From: Diadema setosum
Taxonomy: Eukaryota; Echinodermata; Echinoidea; Diadematoida; Diadematidae
Direction of reading: 5' to 3'
DNA: 64,000 bases
Assembly: GCF_964275005.1 (NCBI RefSeq)
Contig: NW_027307649.1
Coordinates: forward strand, 566,001-630,000
Part shown: piece after piece, positions 52,401 through 64,000 of the stretch
Position numbering within the stretch: the first letter of the stretch is position 1
Layout of the letters: each line of letters starts with the position of its first letter
Made by a program: the position numbers and the translations under genes
Notes under the pieces: generated by a model
What the model saw: the letters and a program-made list of their open reading frames with translations, nothing else
Database searches by the model: none
What the model was told of the DNA's origin: nothing

Positions 52401-55400
52401 ACGCCCTCCCCGCACCAATTCAGGGATGACATCATGGCTTTGAGGTCGGGGATTCCCCTGAAAGTAACATCACGGTGGCATGCATAGAGTATCAAGAGCA
52501 ATATCATGATATATCACACAGTTACATTGTGTATCATTTATGATTATCATTTATGTTTATTTGGCATTTCATCATAAAATACAAATAGACAGTCATATCA
52601 AATGATACAAAGAATCATGTGGTAATACTCGGTGCATACCACTAGTATGCACCTAGAATCTGATTATTGGCATTGCTACTTGCACTAATAGTATTACCAT
52701 ATTAGCAATAGTACTCGTATGTAGCTGAGAGGAGGAGGACAAGAAAAAGTCTGCTGGTTCTGTTTCCACTACTCTTACTACTACCACCAGTGTTATTACT
52801 TTGAATATCAACGCTATTATCAACAGCATTGATCTTAACCCGTTCCTTCCGCAATTCTCTGAGTGCCTTTAATGCCCCCAAACGAGATTCTTTTCGCCCG
52901 TCGACAGAGAGGCACACAGGTTGGTAATCCAGCTGTGTGAAGGCAGTCAAGCGGTTGCTTGAAAGTCGTTCTAGCAATGTCATGCATTAAAATTACACCA
53001 TGTACAGTGCTTGTATTATTTTCTAAAATAACCTACCAAATTTTTCACAAATTTCTACAGAAGTGTAAAATATTTTACAAAAGTAAATGAATAATTTTCA
53101 GCATAAGCTGAGTAAGAGATATGGAGAAAAAAAAGATGGATGAGCAGAGAAATATATAAATATATACAGCTGTACACACAATAGTGTATGCGGTATATAG
53201 TTACAGAGAGAGAGGGGAGGGGGAGGGAGAGAGCCATGAACAAACTTGAACCTGTTGTCACCAATCTGCTTTAGTCATAACTCTAGCTCTATCACTGCTG
53301 GTTCTAGAGAAGGACATTTTTTTTTTTTTTGAGGAAGGGAGGAAGGGAGAGAGAAGGCTCACCAGGAATAGTCCTTGCTATAGCCCAGGCGATAGAAAAG
53401 TCGCCGGTGGGATAGGACCGTATGTAGCAAGGCCATACAGAATACAAGCTCAGTCAGACTCTGTGGAGCATAATACAACATGCAAAGGAAAACATTTTTA
53501 GAGACATTCCTTGATTAAATACTATCACGTTTTGGTGGCTACTGAAATAATGTTCTCAATCCTCTTACTTCTTTTCTTTTATAAAAAATAATAATAATAA
53601 TAATCCCTCATTACCCTTGACTGTGTAACTATGTGTACATTTATGAATAATTAATATGCCATCATTGATCCCAAGAACTCATTGAAACTCTCCAACACTG
53701 TAGCCTAATTAAGCCCCTGGCTCCTAGATGTTGTAATTTCTCATGTGAAAAACATTTGGCATACCAAGTTCTTGGAAACGGTGGATTCAGTCCAGCAATT
53801 TCAAGACAGAAACTTTTGTCAGAGCAATCATTACATCTTTTTCTAGAGATTACAATCAAAGGTTGTTGTTTTTTTCTTTTTTTTTAAGTCATGGCTCCAT
53901 TCTGTACTCGTTTTATTCAACTGAAAGAATTTCATCCACTTAAGTCCAGTAATGGATGATTTGGGTTCTTTTGTTTGTTGAGTTTGTTTTCGTATTAAGA
54001 TGTAAAAGCCTTGAAGAACATTCCAGTTTGATGATCCCTGTCCAGTTATTGCATTCATCGGATCCTCTATGTGAATTAAGTGATGCATTCTCTGTATGAG
54101 AGTAAATGCATCTTGCGACTCAATAACTGGGTTTTGTGATGATGGAGACAGACTAAAAAAGAAGAAAAAAAATGGAATGATCTTGTTTTAGTCCCACAGG
54201 ATGTACACATAGACACTTTGACAACTTCCTGTTGTAAACTCTTATTGAAAGCAAAAAAAAACCCACAACAAAACAAAAAGAAGACAAATGAGACAAAAGA
54301 AAAAGGAAAGAATAAAAGCCATGAGTCTCACCTTGGCCTGTGTGGTAGTGACCATGTGACGATGCTGATCTACTGCTGCCATGGCCTGGTTGAAGTATGT
54401 CCTCAAGGTGGCTTTGAAGTTTGTGTTGGTTTCACAAGCCACCTGCATGCCATTCTGAATTACCAGACCTTTCGGAGGAGAAAGAGAGAGGAAATATTAT
54501 TGGTACAAACACATGATTACATAAAGATAGAGTAGCATTATATCTATTAAAGGTTCAATATGCCAATACAAAAGTATCATTTGTTATAGCCTTTTGCTGA
54601 AATCATTGTCAACTACTGGAAAAGTGGATATTTTCGCACGAGTAATTTTTCGTGCTCTGGTGTAACCAGGTGTAATCATAAAGTCTCAGTCCAAAAGGAA
54701 GGCCAAGGTGACACAATAGGAATCACGTATGATTGGGTAATCTCTTTTTATCGGTAGTTGGTTTCAAGATACGATTGTATCTGTGCTAATCAGCAAAGGA
54801 AGCACTCCAACAGGCACAATTCAACTTCACTCCATCTTTACACTTTCATTTGCTACATTGTAGTTTGTTCACTGTTGTATGCTAGTAGTGCACCTTCAGA
54901 TGGAATATGAATAAGCTGAATATGTCTTCATCGTCGATGCATCATAAAAAATATGGCATCCCGCAAAGCATACAAAGGAATTCTTGTTTTTATGACCCCC
55001 ACCCCTCCAATCTTTCCCAACGGCCATTGTGCTCATATGAAAAGCAACACTGGCTTTTTTGGGCAGAGTGCTTACCCAATCTTTGAGTTAATTGCCTATT
55101 CGACCGACCTTTAAAGCATGTAGTGTATGACTGCGTATACAGATGGTAACCATACAACTGTATAGCTTGCAACGAAAAGAAAATACAGAAATTTGAATAC
55201 ATTTCATAAGATGCATACATGATGATAAGGTTTTTCCTTCTCAGTAAAGCCAACACCCTCCCCCACTCATCACTCCCAACCCTTTGTCATCAACCACTTC
55301 TTCTCACCTGGGAGGGGTGTATTGCTGTCAGCCGTAGTGATGAAGATGAGCTTGAAGTCGGGGTGGACCTCCAAGCCCTCGTACACGCTGGACTGGCTGG

Positions 55401-58400
55401 TGGTCAGGTGGGACATCATCTCGGACATCAGGTCATCTCCCTTGGGAACCTTGTCCACCGGCTTGGAGGGCAGCGTCTTGTCAACGTACGTCGCCGGAGT
55501 GACAATGTGCTGGAGAAATCAAAAAAAGAAAAAGAGAACACATGAATATCAATCAAACCACACACAGATCATGTGATGGCAAATGTTGATGTTGATGTAC
55601 TAGAGACATGAGGGAGCAACCTGCAGAAATATGGACAATATCAATCAACAAGTTCGTCATTTCAGAAATTGTTATTTAACCTGGCTGAGAAAAAAAAAAG
55701 AGACTCAAAAAAAAAAAGATGAAGTACAGGAAACCGGGTACAGTGGAATGGATAGTGAATTTCTTTTATCTTTCTTGTCAAATGGCATGTAAAAGCCATT
55801 TGTTTGTTATCATGGGACTGTATGGTCACTTTCTCAAAGAACACATCATCATAGACTGCTTTTGATTTCTCACTGACATTTCTACTGGCATGCATTCTTT
55901 GCCAGTCAGCACGGATGTCCTTCAGCAATATGTAAGGGGAGAGAGATACATTAATTCCCCTCATTCTCCTACATCACAATAGCAATCAAGTGGGACTGAG
56001 ACAATTTTTTTCAGTTGAGTCTAACCTACAATACAGCAGAGTAATAAAGGAAAATAAGCAAGACAGTGCTATCTGACTTACTAAGACGGTTATGGTTATG
56101 TCTACAGGAATACATACAAGATAAAAGCCCAGGACAATATGAAATTACATCACTGCAAGAGAAAAAAAAATAACTCATTTCTTCCTCGTCTATCCAAGAC
56201 TAACCTGTATAAGATGGAGAAAGTCTGTGCTCCACTTGCCCACGGCCTGGCAGTTATTGAGCACCAGCCACTGACCGCTGGACATGCACTCGTGTAGGGC
56301 CAGCACCGCCTGCTTCATCTGCTTGGCGTTGCCCATGGAGACAGTGTTGACGACGGTGCCAACGCCCTCGCGCTTGCAGTAGAGGGCAATCTCCGAGAGA
56401 GGGTCAGCCACAGTGTGACCTAGCGAGGGATGAGGAGAGAAAGTCGCTATGATTGTCAGATTTTTTTGTAGTACATGGTGAGAAAATTCTGCGACCTCAT
56501 TGGTTGAGAGCTGTGCATCAATAAATAGGTAGCACGTTCGATATCAAATAATCACTGCAATCACTGGTAATACAGTAGATGCTGTAAACATGCTATTGTA
56601 GACTCGTAGCACTTGTGCACCTAGCAACAGATGGCTAGCCATGCATCCAGTAAATTTATTGTGCACCCAGTTATTACAATTGTAGTATTAGACAGTTTGT
56701 TACACCGTGAATCTTGGGTCAAAAAAGATTGCAAGTCCCTGGTCTGGTAGATACATGTATGACGCCTACCTACCATTAGGAGGTTGCTGGTTTGAGTTCA
56801 ACCAGAGTATATTTGCCCATGATATTTATCATGGCTACTACTAGAACACTGAACAATCTGTGTTCATTCACACTGATGAAAAGTAATTTGTCAATCAGTT
56901 GCGATACAAAAGACTTGACACAAGAATAATTCATCTACATGTATCTAACCTTCCATTCCTGTTGTCTCCCCATCGTGATATCCAGATGGCAGCACAAAGA
57001 CCAGCGGTACATTCTTCCCTGTCCTTTCCAACACATCAGCCACACTGTAGACCTCAGCCCGGGCCGTGTGGGCACCCAGCTGGTAGACCACTAGGTCCCG
57101 ACAGATGCGGGCCAAACGGTCAGGCAGGACCACTCGCCAGAGGAGGGCCTTCTGGGCCACCGTCAGGCTCTGCAGGTCAGGCCCGGGTACCGGGGCCAGG
57201 AGGACTGGGTTGCAGGAGAAGTACTCCTGCCACTGGCGGGAGTGCTGCAGCACGGACTGCCTCAGGCCCTGGTACACTGGGGCCAGCTGTTCCAGATGCC
57301 CACATTTGATCCATATCTGCAGAATGTGAACGGAAAAAAAGAGTAAGCATTCATGTTGGCAATTTTAAAACAATGAGAGCACCAAAACAATTCAATAACA
57401 ATGATAATGATGATTCAAAGCATTTGTATAGCGCCATGTATCTGTTTATACAAGATTAGCCTGCTTGACTCAAAAGTACAAGCAGCTCACTTGATTTTTT
57501 GTACATATAGTCAATAAGGGTCATCAAAAACCGTGCAAAGTAACATTTATTGCACGGCAAAGAATGAACTACTGTGCATATTTGTAACTTATCGATTTAG
57601 CAGAATTTTCTACTAATGTCAAAGCATCATTAACCCATTCAGTTTTCAGAGACAAACATGTCAACAAGCTTTCACAAACATGTTGACAATTCTTTGCACA
57701 TTGTCAAATGTACCTCATTTGTCAGCCAGTCAGGGACGACTGAATTATCGCTGGCACCATCAAACACAGATTCTCGCTCCCTGGAGACCACCGACTCCAA
57801 GCCATTCACAAAGAGGTCCAGCTCCAGCTCCGACATCTCCCCCGACAACCGCATCTTCTGCACGGCAACGAGAAACACGAAGAGGTCAGAGTGCTGCTGG
57901 AACAGGCCGCACGCCAACTTGGCGTGGACTTCCCCTGTGAGGGCGTTGCACAGCTCCACGGCCCGGGCCTTCAGCGAGGCAATGTCCGTGCGGTCCTTCT
58001 CCCGGGAGCGCACAGTGTGGGCGTACCAGCGGGCGTAGCGCCGGAAGGGGACGTAGTACGTGGGCAGCAGCTGCCAGATGCGCTTGATGGTGGAGTAGAG
58101 GAGGGCGCCGTGCTCAGCCACTGCCTTGTACGGCTCCTGCTTCTCCTGCAGCTGGTCCAAGAGCATCTGGCTCTCTTGGAGGAGGGACTCGGTGCCAAAG
58201 ATGGTCTGGTGGTAGAGCCCGAGGTAGTCTGGCCAGCCGGCATCCTCCAGGATGCCATGGTCTAGATCAAGGGTATTGTCCAACAGCTCCAGCTGGGGTT
58301 GGAAAGGTGTGTAATGAATGGTAAGAATCAGCCAGAGTAGTGGGATGGGTGATTGAAGACGAAATACATACTTGGATTTCAATCAAAAGCACAAATTTGC

Positions 58401-61400
58401 TCAAAGTATATCATTGTAGTGCCCCTTGTCTTGCCAGAAGATCATACCAATGGTGACGGTATCAATATGGATACTCCCTGCAATATTTGTACATTGTACT
58501 TCTGATATTGTTTTCAATCTCCTTAATGTACTGTATTCATGATTGTACAGTGTATATATTCAGAAACTGTAGACACAATGTGGTATAGCCAGTTCAAAAC
58601 ATGACAAGACATTGCTGAATTGACATTTTTTAGTCAAGAAGCAAAAGGTTTGGCATAAGAATAGAATAGAACTTTATAATGGTCTCCACAATACACAGTC
58701 TGTTGACTACAATAAGTCCTCTGTTGACATCACATGTCACATAAACAGTGTATGTTGTCTGCTCGTCAAAGCAAGCACATCAAGTCAAAAGCAAGCAGCA
58801 TTTTGATCAATGGTGAAAAGCCGTGGTAACGCAATAAAAAATTTGACATCAATGCTTGACGAATGCACAGTGCTCGTGCAGGACGGCCACCACAGCCTGC
58901 GACAAGGTGGCCGCATCAGAAATTGAATGGTCCCTATTGCCTGCCATGCCCAACACGACTCCAAAATGACTATTCGCGTGGTTTACCTCGGTATCCTGAA
59001 GCTTTTTCTTGTGCTCCCGAATGTCCGACCGAATGGACTGCTGGTGGTTGGCAAACTCTGGTCTCTCGGCCGCCATGACGTCGATCAGGAGTCTCGTGGT
59101 GTACCCTTCCAGGTTCACTGACATGTCAATCACAGAATACCTGTCCGTGTGGGGCTTGAGGAATCCCGCACCTGCAGCGATGAAGTGAAAAGATTGAACT
59201 TGACAGAATCGGAGGTGATGATGGAATGATAAGACATCGAGATACCATGTGTATTTCTAGAATTTAGGATGTATTCAAGTTAAAGACACAACAGTTACAT
59301 CATAGTTCATTCAAAATTAATGACATGCTCAAAAAGTACGGTGAAATAAAACAAAAAAAACATGCATAAAGTAAAGCATTTGATGCAAAAAAATATTCAA
59401 AGGAAATGATGAAAATGAGCACTTACATAAAATAAATGATATATTTCAAAGGCAAGAGTAATGACAATGAAATACAAGTAGAAATGCTATCAATCTGTGA
59501 GAGTCTTAGTTTGCCTGAAAAAGGAACTTAACCAATTTCCTGGCAATGAGAAAAGAGTTGTATTCAAATTGAAGGAAGTACAATGGACACCTAAAATGAA
59601 AAACACTTTTTTGTTAGCTAGTCACAAAATCAGGTAACGCTAATTGCAACTGAAATACATGTACTGATAGACCCATCTCAATCTTTGGTTTGAGATCGTA
59701 ATGGGACTTCTACCATGCCATTCAGTCACTATGGCCATAAGGTGTGTGAATAAGGTCATAATCACTTCTAGCACATGGACTAAACTAGTGTAAAAATAAG
59801 TATTGCAAAACTTGGCGTAATTGATGTAAATACGATTGATGCCTGTCCGTTGCAGCATTTCATCTCTACAATAGACTGCGACTACAAAACCTGTATTTAG
59901 AACTTTTGCAAGGCATAATTACATGTATGTGCTGCTACAATCTGTACCTTCAAGGGTGTCTTCAGTTCTCTGTGCCCCTCCTGCATAAAGACGGACATGG
60001 AAATACGTACCTTCCAGCTCAAGAGGAACGGCGGTGGTGAGATAGAGGGCAAAGCGCGGGTTGTAGTCGTAGAGGTGGCTGCCGATCCGGATCTGCCTCT
60101 CCCCGTCCTTGTCCTCCGCCACGTTGCGGGCCAGCAGGTCGTCAAACTTGGGGTCGAGGTCGCGTCGCTCGAGGTGGCTGACCACAACGGTCAGTCCCAT
60201 CGCCACGGACTGGATGAGTTTGACCTCCAGCATGTCGTCATCCGCGGCCACCACCCAGAGGTCACTGAACGGCCGCTCGCCATCCAGGTCGACGGAGTAG
60301 GCGTGGGTGACGGCCGACTGGTTGCTGGTGCCCGTGCTGTAGATGTCAAAGTCCTTCTCGCTAGCATTGTCCTTGTTGGGAGTCACCCCACCCATCCTGC
60401 AAAGACACGAAAGCATTCCATCAATGTGGGCTTGCTTGTTTCAAAACCTACAGTACACGTATAACAGAATTCTGTTTCCACTTCTTACAAGAACATGAAC
60501 AGGAAACTTTGCCTGATACTCCAACCGGCTACATTTGAGACAGTTTGTGTACCAAATATTGACTTTAGCAAGGATTTTTATCTACGGCTTCATATAATAA
60601 TAATAATAATAATAGTGGCTACTTGTATAGCGCACAGGTCCACTTTTCAGTGCTCATGGCGCTTCAAAAATGAAAAAATATCATATATTTACATGCATAT
60701 ACATATTCAAACATTTCAACAAAGAAAAAAAAATGGTAAACAAAAGTAAATATATACCAAATAAAGAATACAACATATATCAATTAAAAATACAATATTA
60801 ATCCAATATTAATGACATACAGCAATTACAGTCCTCAGTGTGAAAGGAACAGATAAGTTTTAAGTTTGGATTTGAATGACTCTGTAGATGACAGTTCCCT
60901 TAACTGAAGAGGTAACTGATATACAGCATAACAGAATTCTGTTTCCACTTCTTGCAGGAATATAAACATGAAACTTTTGCCTGGCATTCCAACCGGCAAA
61001 GTTTGTGACATTTTGTGTATCACAGATTGACTTTAGCAAGGATCTTTCCCTAGTATGGCTTCACATTCACTATCATGATGCAAAATGGTATCCCTAGGAC
61101 TACAGCACTATGGCATCTTACTAATACATATTTTACAAATACAAACTGTAGTTTGAACTGTCATCTCTCGTTGAAACAAACACATGTAGCTGTATACAAA
61201 ACAAAAGTTTGGGTACCAAATACATTTTGAAAATTGTTACGGCAAAGAATGTCTCACGTGGTGACCGTGCGAGGTGTTTCGGGGAACTCCGTGCCGTAGT
61301 CGGTCTCGGCCCCGATAGAGCTGTGATCGGCCCGGCTGAGGGCGAAGTTGGAAGTAGCCACGCTCTCAAGGTTTCGACTCTCCATCAGACGGTCCTCCGT

Positions 61401-63927
61401 CAGGCCTGACTGGCTCTGGCCCAGGGGCCCTTCCTCCAGCTCCCCCTCCTGGATCAGTGACATTTCTGGGGACGGGCATAGGGATGAACAGAGAGTGAGG
61501 TGTGAGAGTCACGAGTATGGTACTCATGGACTTTAAACCCATTAATCCAGGGGAATTTGTTGCGAATACCATCATCATCATACATGCCATTATTAAATTG
61601 TGAACCCTGAATATTTCATTGCACATCTTATACTAACTACAGGAAGAATAAATGAAATTGACTATTAAAGTCATTTACATGTAGTCTGCTTCGAAATCTG
61701 AAAGCAATTTATAACAGTGTGCAATTTGGCTGAAAAGAAAAGGGAACTTTACTCTTTTAAAAAAATCTGTTGCCAATTTAGGAAACTGTTATAGAGTTAG
61801 CACTTATGAGGCTTTTAAAAATTCTGCAACCACAACGCTTGTGTACAAACACTGAATATGTGAAGCCTTCTGGGAGTTTATGGGTTAATGACCACCCACC
61901 TTCATCACACTCATGAAATGTTCCTTGCCCAGTACTCCCAGTTATGAGATGCCCAATGTTAATCTTACTAATAAAACAACAACAAACAACAACAACAACA
62001 ACAACAACAAAAAAGCAATGAAATTGCATTCCAATGAAAACTTTTATATTTTCATGACATTTCTAACACAGAGGCTGTTTTTTTTTTCCTACCTACTGTA
62101 CGTTCTTTCTCTTGCAGAACTTCCCGCTGACAATTTCAAATGCACAAAAACTTTTGTGATAGATTTTTTTTTTTTTTTCAAAACACAATTATCATTTGTG
62201 TATCATGTAATAAACTGCGCTATACTAAAATCTGATGACACTGTATACTACGCTCCTAGACTCTCCTGGGCCCCTTTTTTCATGAAACATGTCCTTTAGG
62301 GCATATACAAATGTAGCAGTGGCAATAAATGCATGCAAGACTCAAGGAGTTTTGTGTGTCTACTCATGATTATCTCACACACCTGACTCGTCCTCTGCAT
62401 CCAGCCCGTTATGGAAGCTGACCACTGCCGACTCCTGCAGCTTGACCACCCAGGTGAGCGCCTGGTTGTCCGGGTCCACCAGGAGCGGCCACTGGCGCCG
62501 TCTCCCGATCACGCAGGCCCTGGCGTAGAGGGCGTTGGTGACAGAGAACTGGTCGCACACCATGCCGCTGCAGTGTCGCCATTCCGTGAGCTCCTCCTCC
62601 GTGCTGAGGATAGCTGGTGGGGGAAGAGGGAAGGGATACTAGCAGACCTCTCTTTTTAGGCTAATCTGGACGTAGCTAACTTACGCTGTAAAGCCAGAAA
62701 TTTTTCGCCCCCATGAAATTACTGCAAATTTTGCGAGGAGCCAAGATGCACGACATTCAAATGCACACTAAAGCACTTGTCTGCCCTGTGCATTGAATGC
62801 CAGTGGTAATAAAATTATTTGAATGCAAATCAAAATTGTCATGTATATCATGATCACTATTAAATTGAAAAAAAAAAGTGTTTATATTCATTTCTCTTAT
62901 GTGAAAAACAATGAAAAGTAGAACACACTACAGGTTTCTGAACTATGAAAATACCAAACATGTTAAGAGAATGCACAAACATGTGCAATTTGTAGCACTG
63001 CCCTAAACACTATACACGGTATCTAACTGGACCCTTTACTTTGGTTCCTGTTCAATGCCATTAAGGTTATCACTGATACCCCTCTACCTACTTTCAACGT
63101 TGAAGTTCTGTCGGATGGGCACCACTGAGGTTTCCTCCGACTCCGGCTGCTCTCTCCTGGACGTTGACTCAAGACTGCCCTCGCTTGGTGCCCGCTGGTC
63201 GTCCTCAGCCAGCCGGGCCGGTAGGTCCACCTCCACAGAGGGGCTGTCGTTCTCCGGGTACGGCTCCAGTCTGGCAGGGCCCGGTCCCGAATCGGACTCG
63301 GTGTTTGCCTCAATGACCTGGTGTGTAAAGGGAACATGTGTTGGTATAGGTCAAAGTGTAAGAAAAGACATGCATGCTTCAATGAGCAGATGTATACCAT
63401 ATTGGTTTGACTGAGCTGGATTTGAAAAATTTCGTAAGAATTTCGGACAAAATCTAATGAAGTTCTAATTATTAACCCATTGTAGACTGGTTCCAAGTAT
63501 ACTCCGGCAGGCATCTATGGGATACATGTGTGAAATAGCAAAATCAGCCTGTCCTAAGTTGGTTGCAAACTGATATGAATGATTTCAAGTAATACAGCTG
63601 TACACATGAAATTGATGTCAGACTCACCATATTCAGAGCAGGGCTCCCAGCCAGGGAGGGATCAGCCCCGCTCATCACGCTGGTCATCCCCGTCACCACG
63701 TGGTAGCTCCCGGTCTGACAGGCCCTGAGCCAATCGGACAGCAGCCTGACCCTGGCGGACTCATCCATTGGGCCCAGGTAGGTGGCACAGGCTGCTGCGA
63801 GGAGGGCATCGCCCGGTGCAGTCTTCAGCTGGCTGTTGGCTAGCTCCAGGCTGGTCTTCCAGCCCTCATACTGAGTCTCCATGTCCTCCATGAGGTCTGT
63901 CGCTGCCTTGATCTTGACCTCAATGGC
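49406..63927 (-). CDS. DNHD1-like: Dynein heavy chain, DNHD1-like, 3' 16 exons
   Basis: Coding exons in gene order: 63628-63927, 63092-63317, 62383-62613, 61258-61465, 60011-60396, 58987-59171, 57714-58292, 56950-57316, 56205-56419, 55308-55509, 54332-54468, 53363-53460, 52262-52457, 51308-51513, 50294-50846, 49406-49744. They sum to 4428 nt (1475 residues plus TAG) with every phase matching. Landmarks: GDALLAAACATYLGP (residue 39, end of stalk and AAA5 start), RRRQWPLLVDPDNQA (about 216, AAA5), KKLQDTE then GILEDAGW (about 505-530, AAA5/AAA6 linker), LVFVLPSG and SGQWLVLNNCQ (AAA6), LFYRLGYSKDYSW, and GVYLAGFHLHNADWD plus PILWLKP in the last exon (dynein C-terminal domain). Ser/Glu-rich inserts in exons 63092-63317 and 61258-61465 and general divergence favour DNHD1 over a standard axonemal chain. 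Human DNHD1 is linked to sperm flagellum assembly. The 5' part is off-window. Confidence 0.85.
51030..51262. mobile_element. MITE relic in dynein-like intron
   Basis: GGATTGATCTTATGCTTG and AAGCGTAAGATCAATCCTGA form an inverted pair, and the right end ATTTGTATGAAACACGCCC resembles the GTTTCATA...-type termini. Degraded. Confidence 0.5.
51790..51827. repeat. Perfect 17-bp hairpin in dynein-like intron
   Basis: Arms GGTGTTCACCAATGAAG (51790-51806) and CTTCATTGGTGAACACC (51811-51827) around the loop ATAG. An A run follows. Too short for a standard miRNA precursor. Confidence 0.85.
52260..52261 (-). other. GC-AG splice donor
   Basis: The exon 52262-52457 ends ...CTTAAAG and the intron begins GCAAGC. 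The reading frame requires the junction here (phase 0 to exon 51308-51513), and no GT fits nearby. AAG|GCAAG is the usual context for functional GC donors. Confidence 0.75.
58293..58986. other. Dynein-like intron, nothing recognised
   Basis: AT-rich intron between exons 58987-59171 and 57714-58292. I see no repeats or secondary genes. Confidence 0.4.
59172..60010. other. Dynein-like intron, nothing recognised
   Basis: AT-rich intron with no clear repeat. Splice borders: donor GTACGT at 60010-60005 and acceptor ending CAG at 59174-59172 (minus strand). Confidence 0.4.
60461..61080. repeat. Direct repeats flanking an inserted repeat (dynein-like intron)
   Basis: About 145 bp beginning ATAACAGAATTCTGTTTCCA (60461) is repeated at 60928 with about 80% match, ending in GACTTTAGCAAGGAT. 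Between them lies a dispersed repeat starting (ATA)n and GGCTACTTGTATAGCGCACA (60596-60925). Related TTTGTATAGCGC sequence is at 57422. Confidence 0.6.
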
Positions 63928-64000
63928 CTAAGAGGGCCAGAACAGAACAATTCGCTCGACAGTAAATAATAGTAACAACAACAACAATGATCAAAATGAT

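Noticed and set aside
57891-58265. 124-codon + strand ORF in a GC-rich stretch
   Set aside because: Shadow of the 579-nt dynein-like exon on the other strand.
59997-60464. 155-codon + strand ORF
   Set aside because: Antisense to the dynein-like exon 60011-60396; no recognisable domain.

Overview
This is a eukaryotic nuclear window: genes are split into many short exons with GT-AG junctions, introns are AT-rich and full of transposon debris, and microsatellites are common. The gene content (GHDC/GH3-type proteins and a DNHD1-like dynein heavy chain) and the repeats (TA- and TTAA-flanked MITEs, a tRNA-derived SINE, BEL/Pao and APE-type LINE remnants) suggest a marine deuterostome invertebrate, most likely an echinoderm such as a sea urchin. 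The species call is inference; no marker gene in the window fixes it.

Bases 1-43563 hold a head-to-tail array of three GH3-domain (GHDC-like) paralogs on the + strand. Copy A (464-8120) lacks its 5' exons because the window starts inside it. Copy B (10712-23662) and copy C (30413-43563) are complete, seven-exon genes coding for 642 and 640 residues. Exons 2-7 have identical lengths in every copy where they are present (1017, 139, 165, 152, 107 and 219 nt) and identical phases. Each predicted protein has a hydrophobic N-terminus followed by a GH3 adenylating domain whose three nucleotide-binding motifs look intact.

The introns record the history of the array. A LINE relic in intron 5 and a TA-flanked MITE in intron 6 are shared by A and B. 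A pyrimidine tract in intron 5 is shared by A and C. Hairpin MITEs in intron 1 and the 5' flank are shared by B and C. Some insertions are private to one copy and leave a recognisable empty site in a paralog: a 1.54 kb inverted-repeat element in B, and a 1.04 kb foldback element in A placed 46 bp before its last exon. Between B and C lie a CR1-like LINE 3' end and a decayed BEL/Pao LTR element whose 3' LTR ends about 400 bp before the copy C start codon.

Bases 43564-49405 contain no gene that I can support; they hold MITEs, a tandem duplication, an (AAAAC)n array and a degenerate minisatellite.

Bases 49406-63927 (- strand) carry the last 16 coding exons (1475 residues, all phases consistent) of a divergent dynein heavy chain, best matched to DNHD1. 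They run from the end of the stalk through AAA5, AAA6 and the C-terminal domain to a TAG stop; the 5' part of the gene lies beyond the right edge. One of its introns uses a GC-AG donor. I see no operon, CRISPR array or convincing structural RNA gene.
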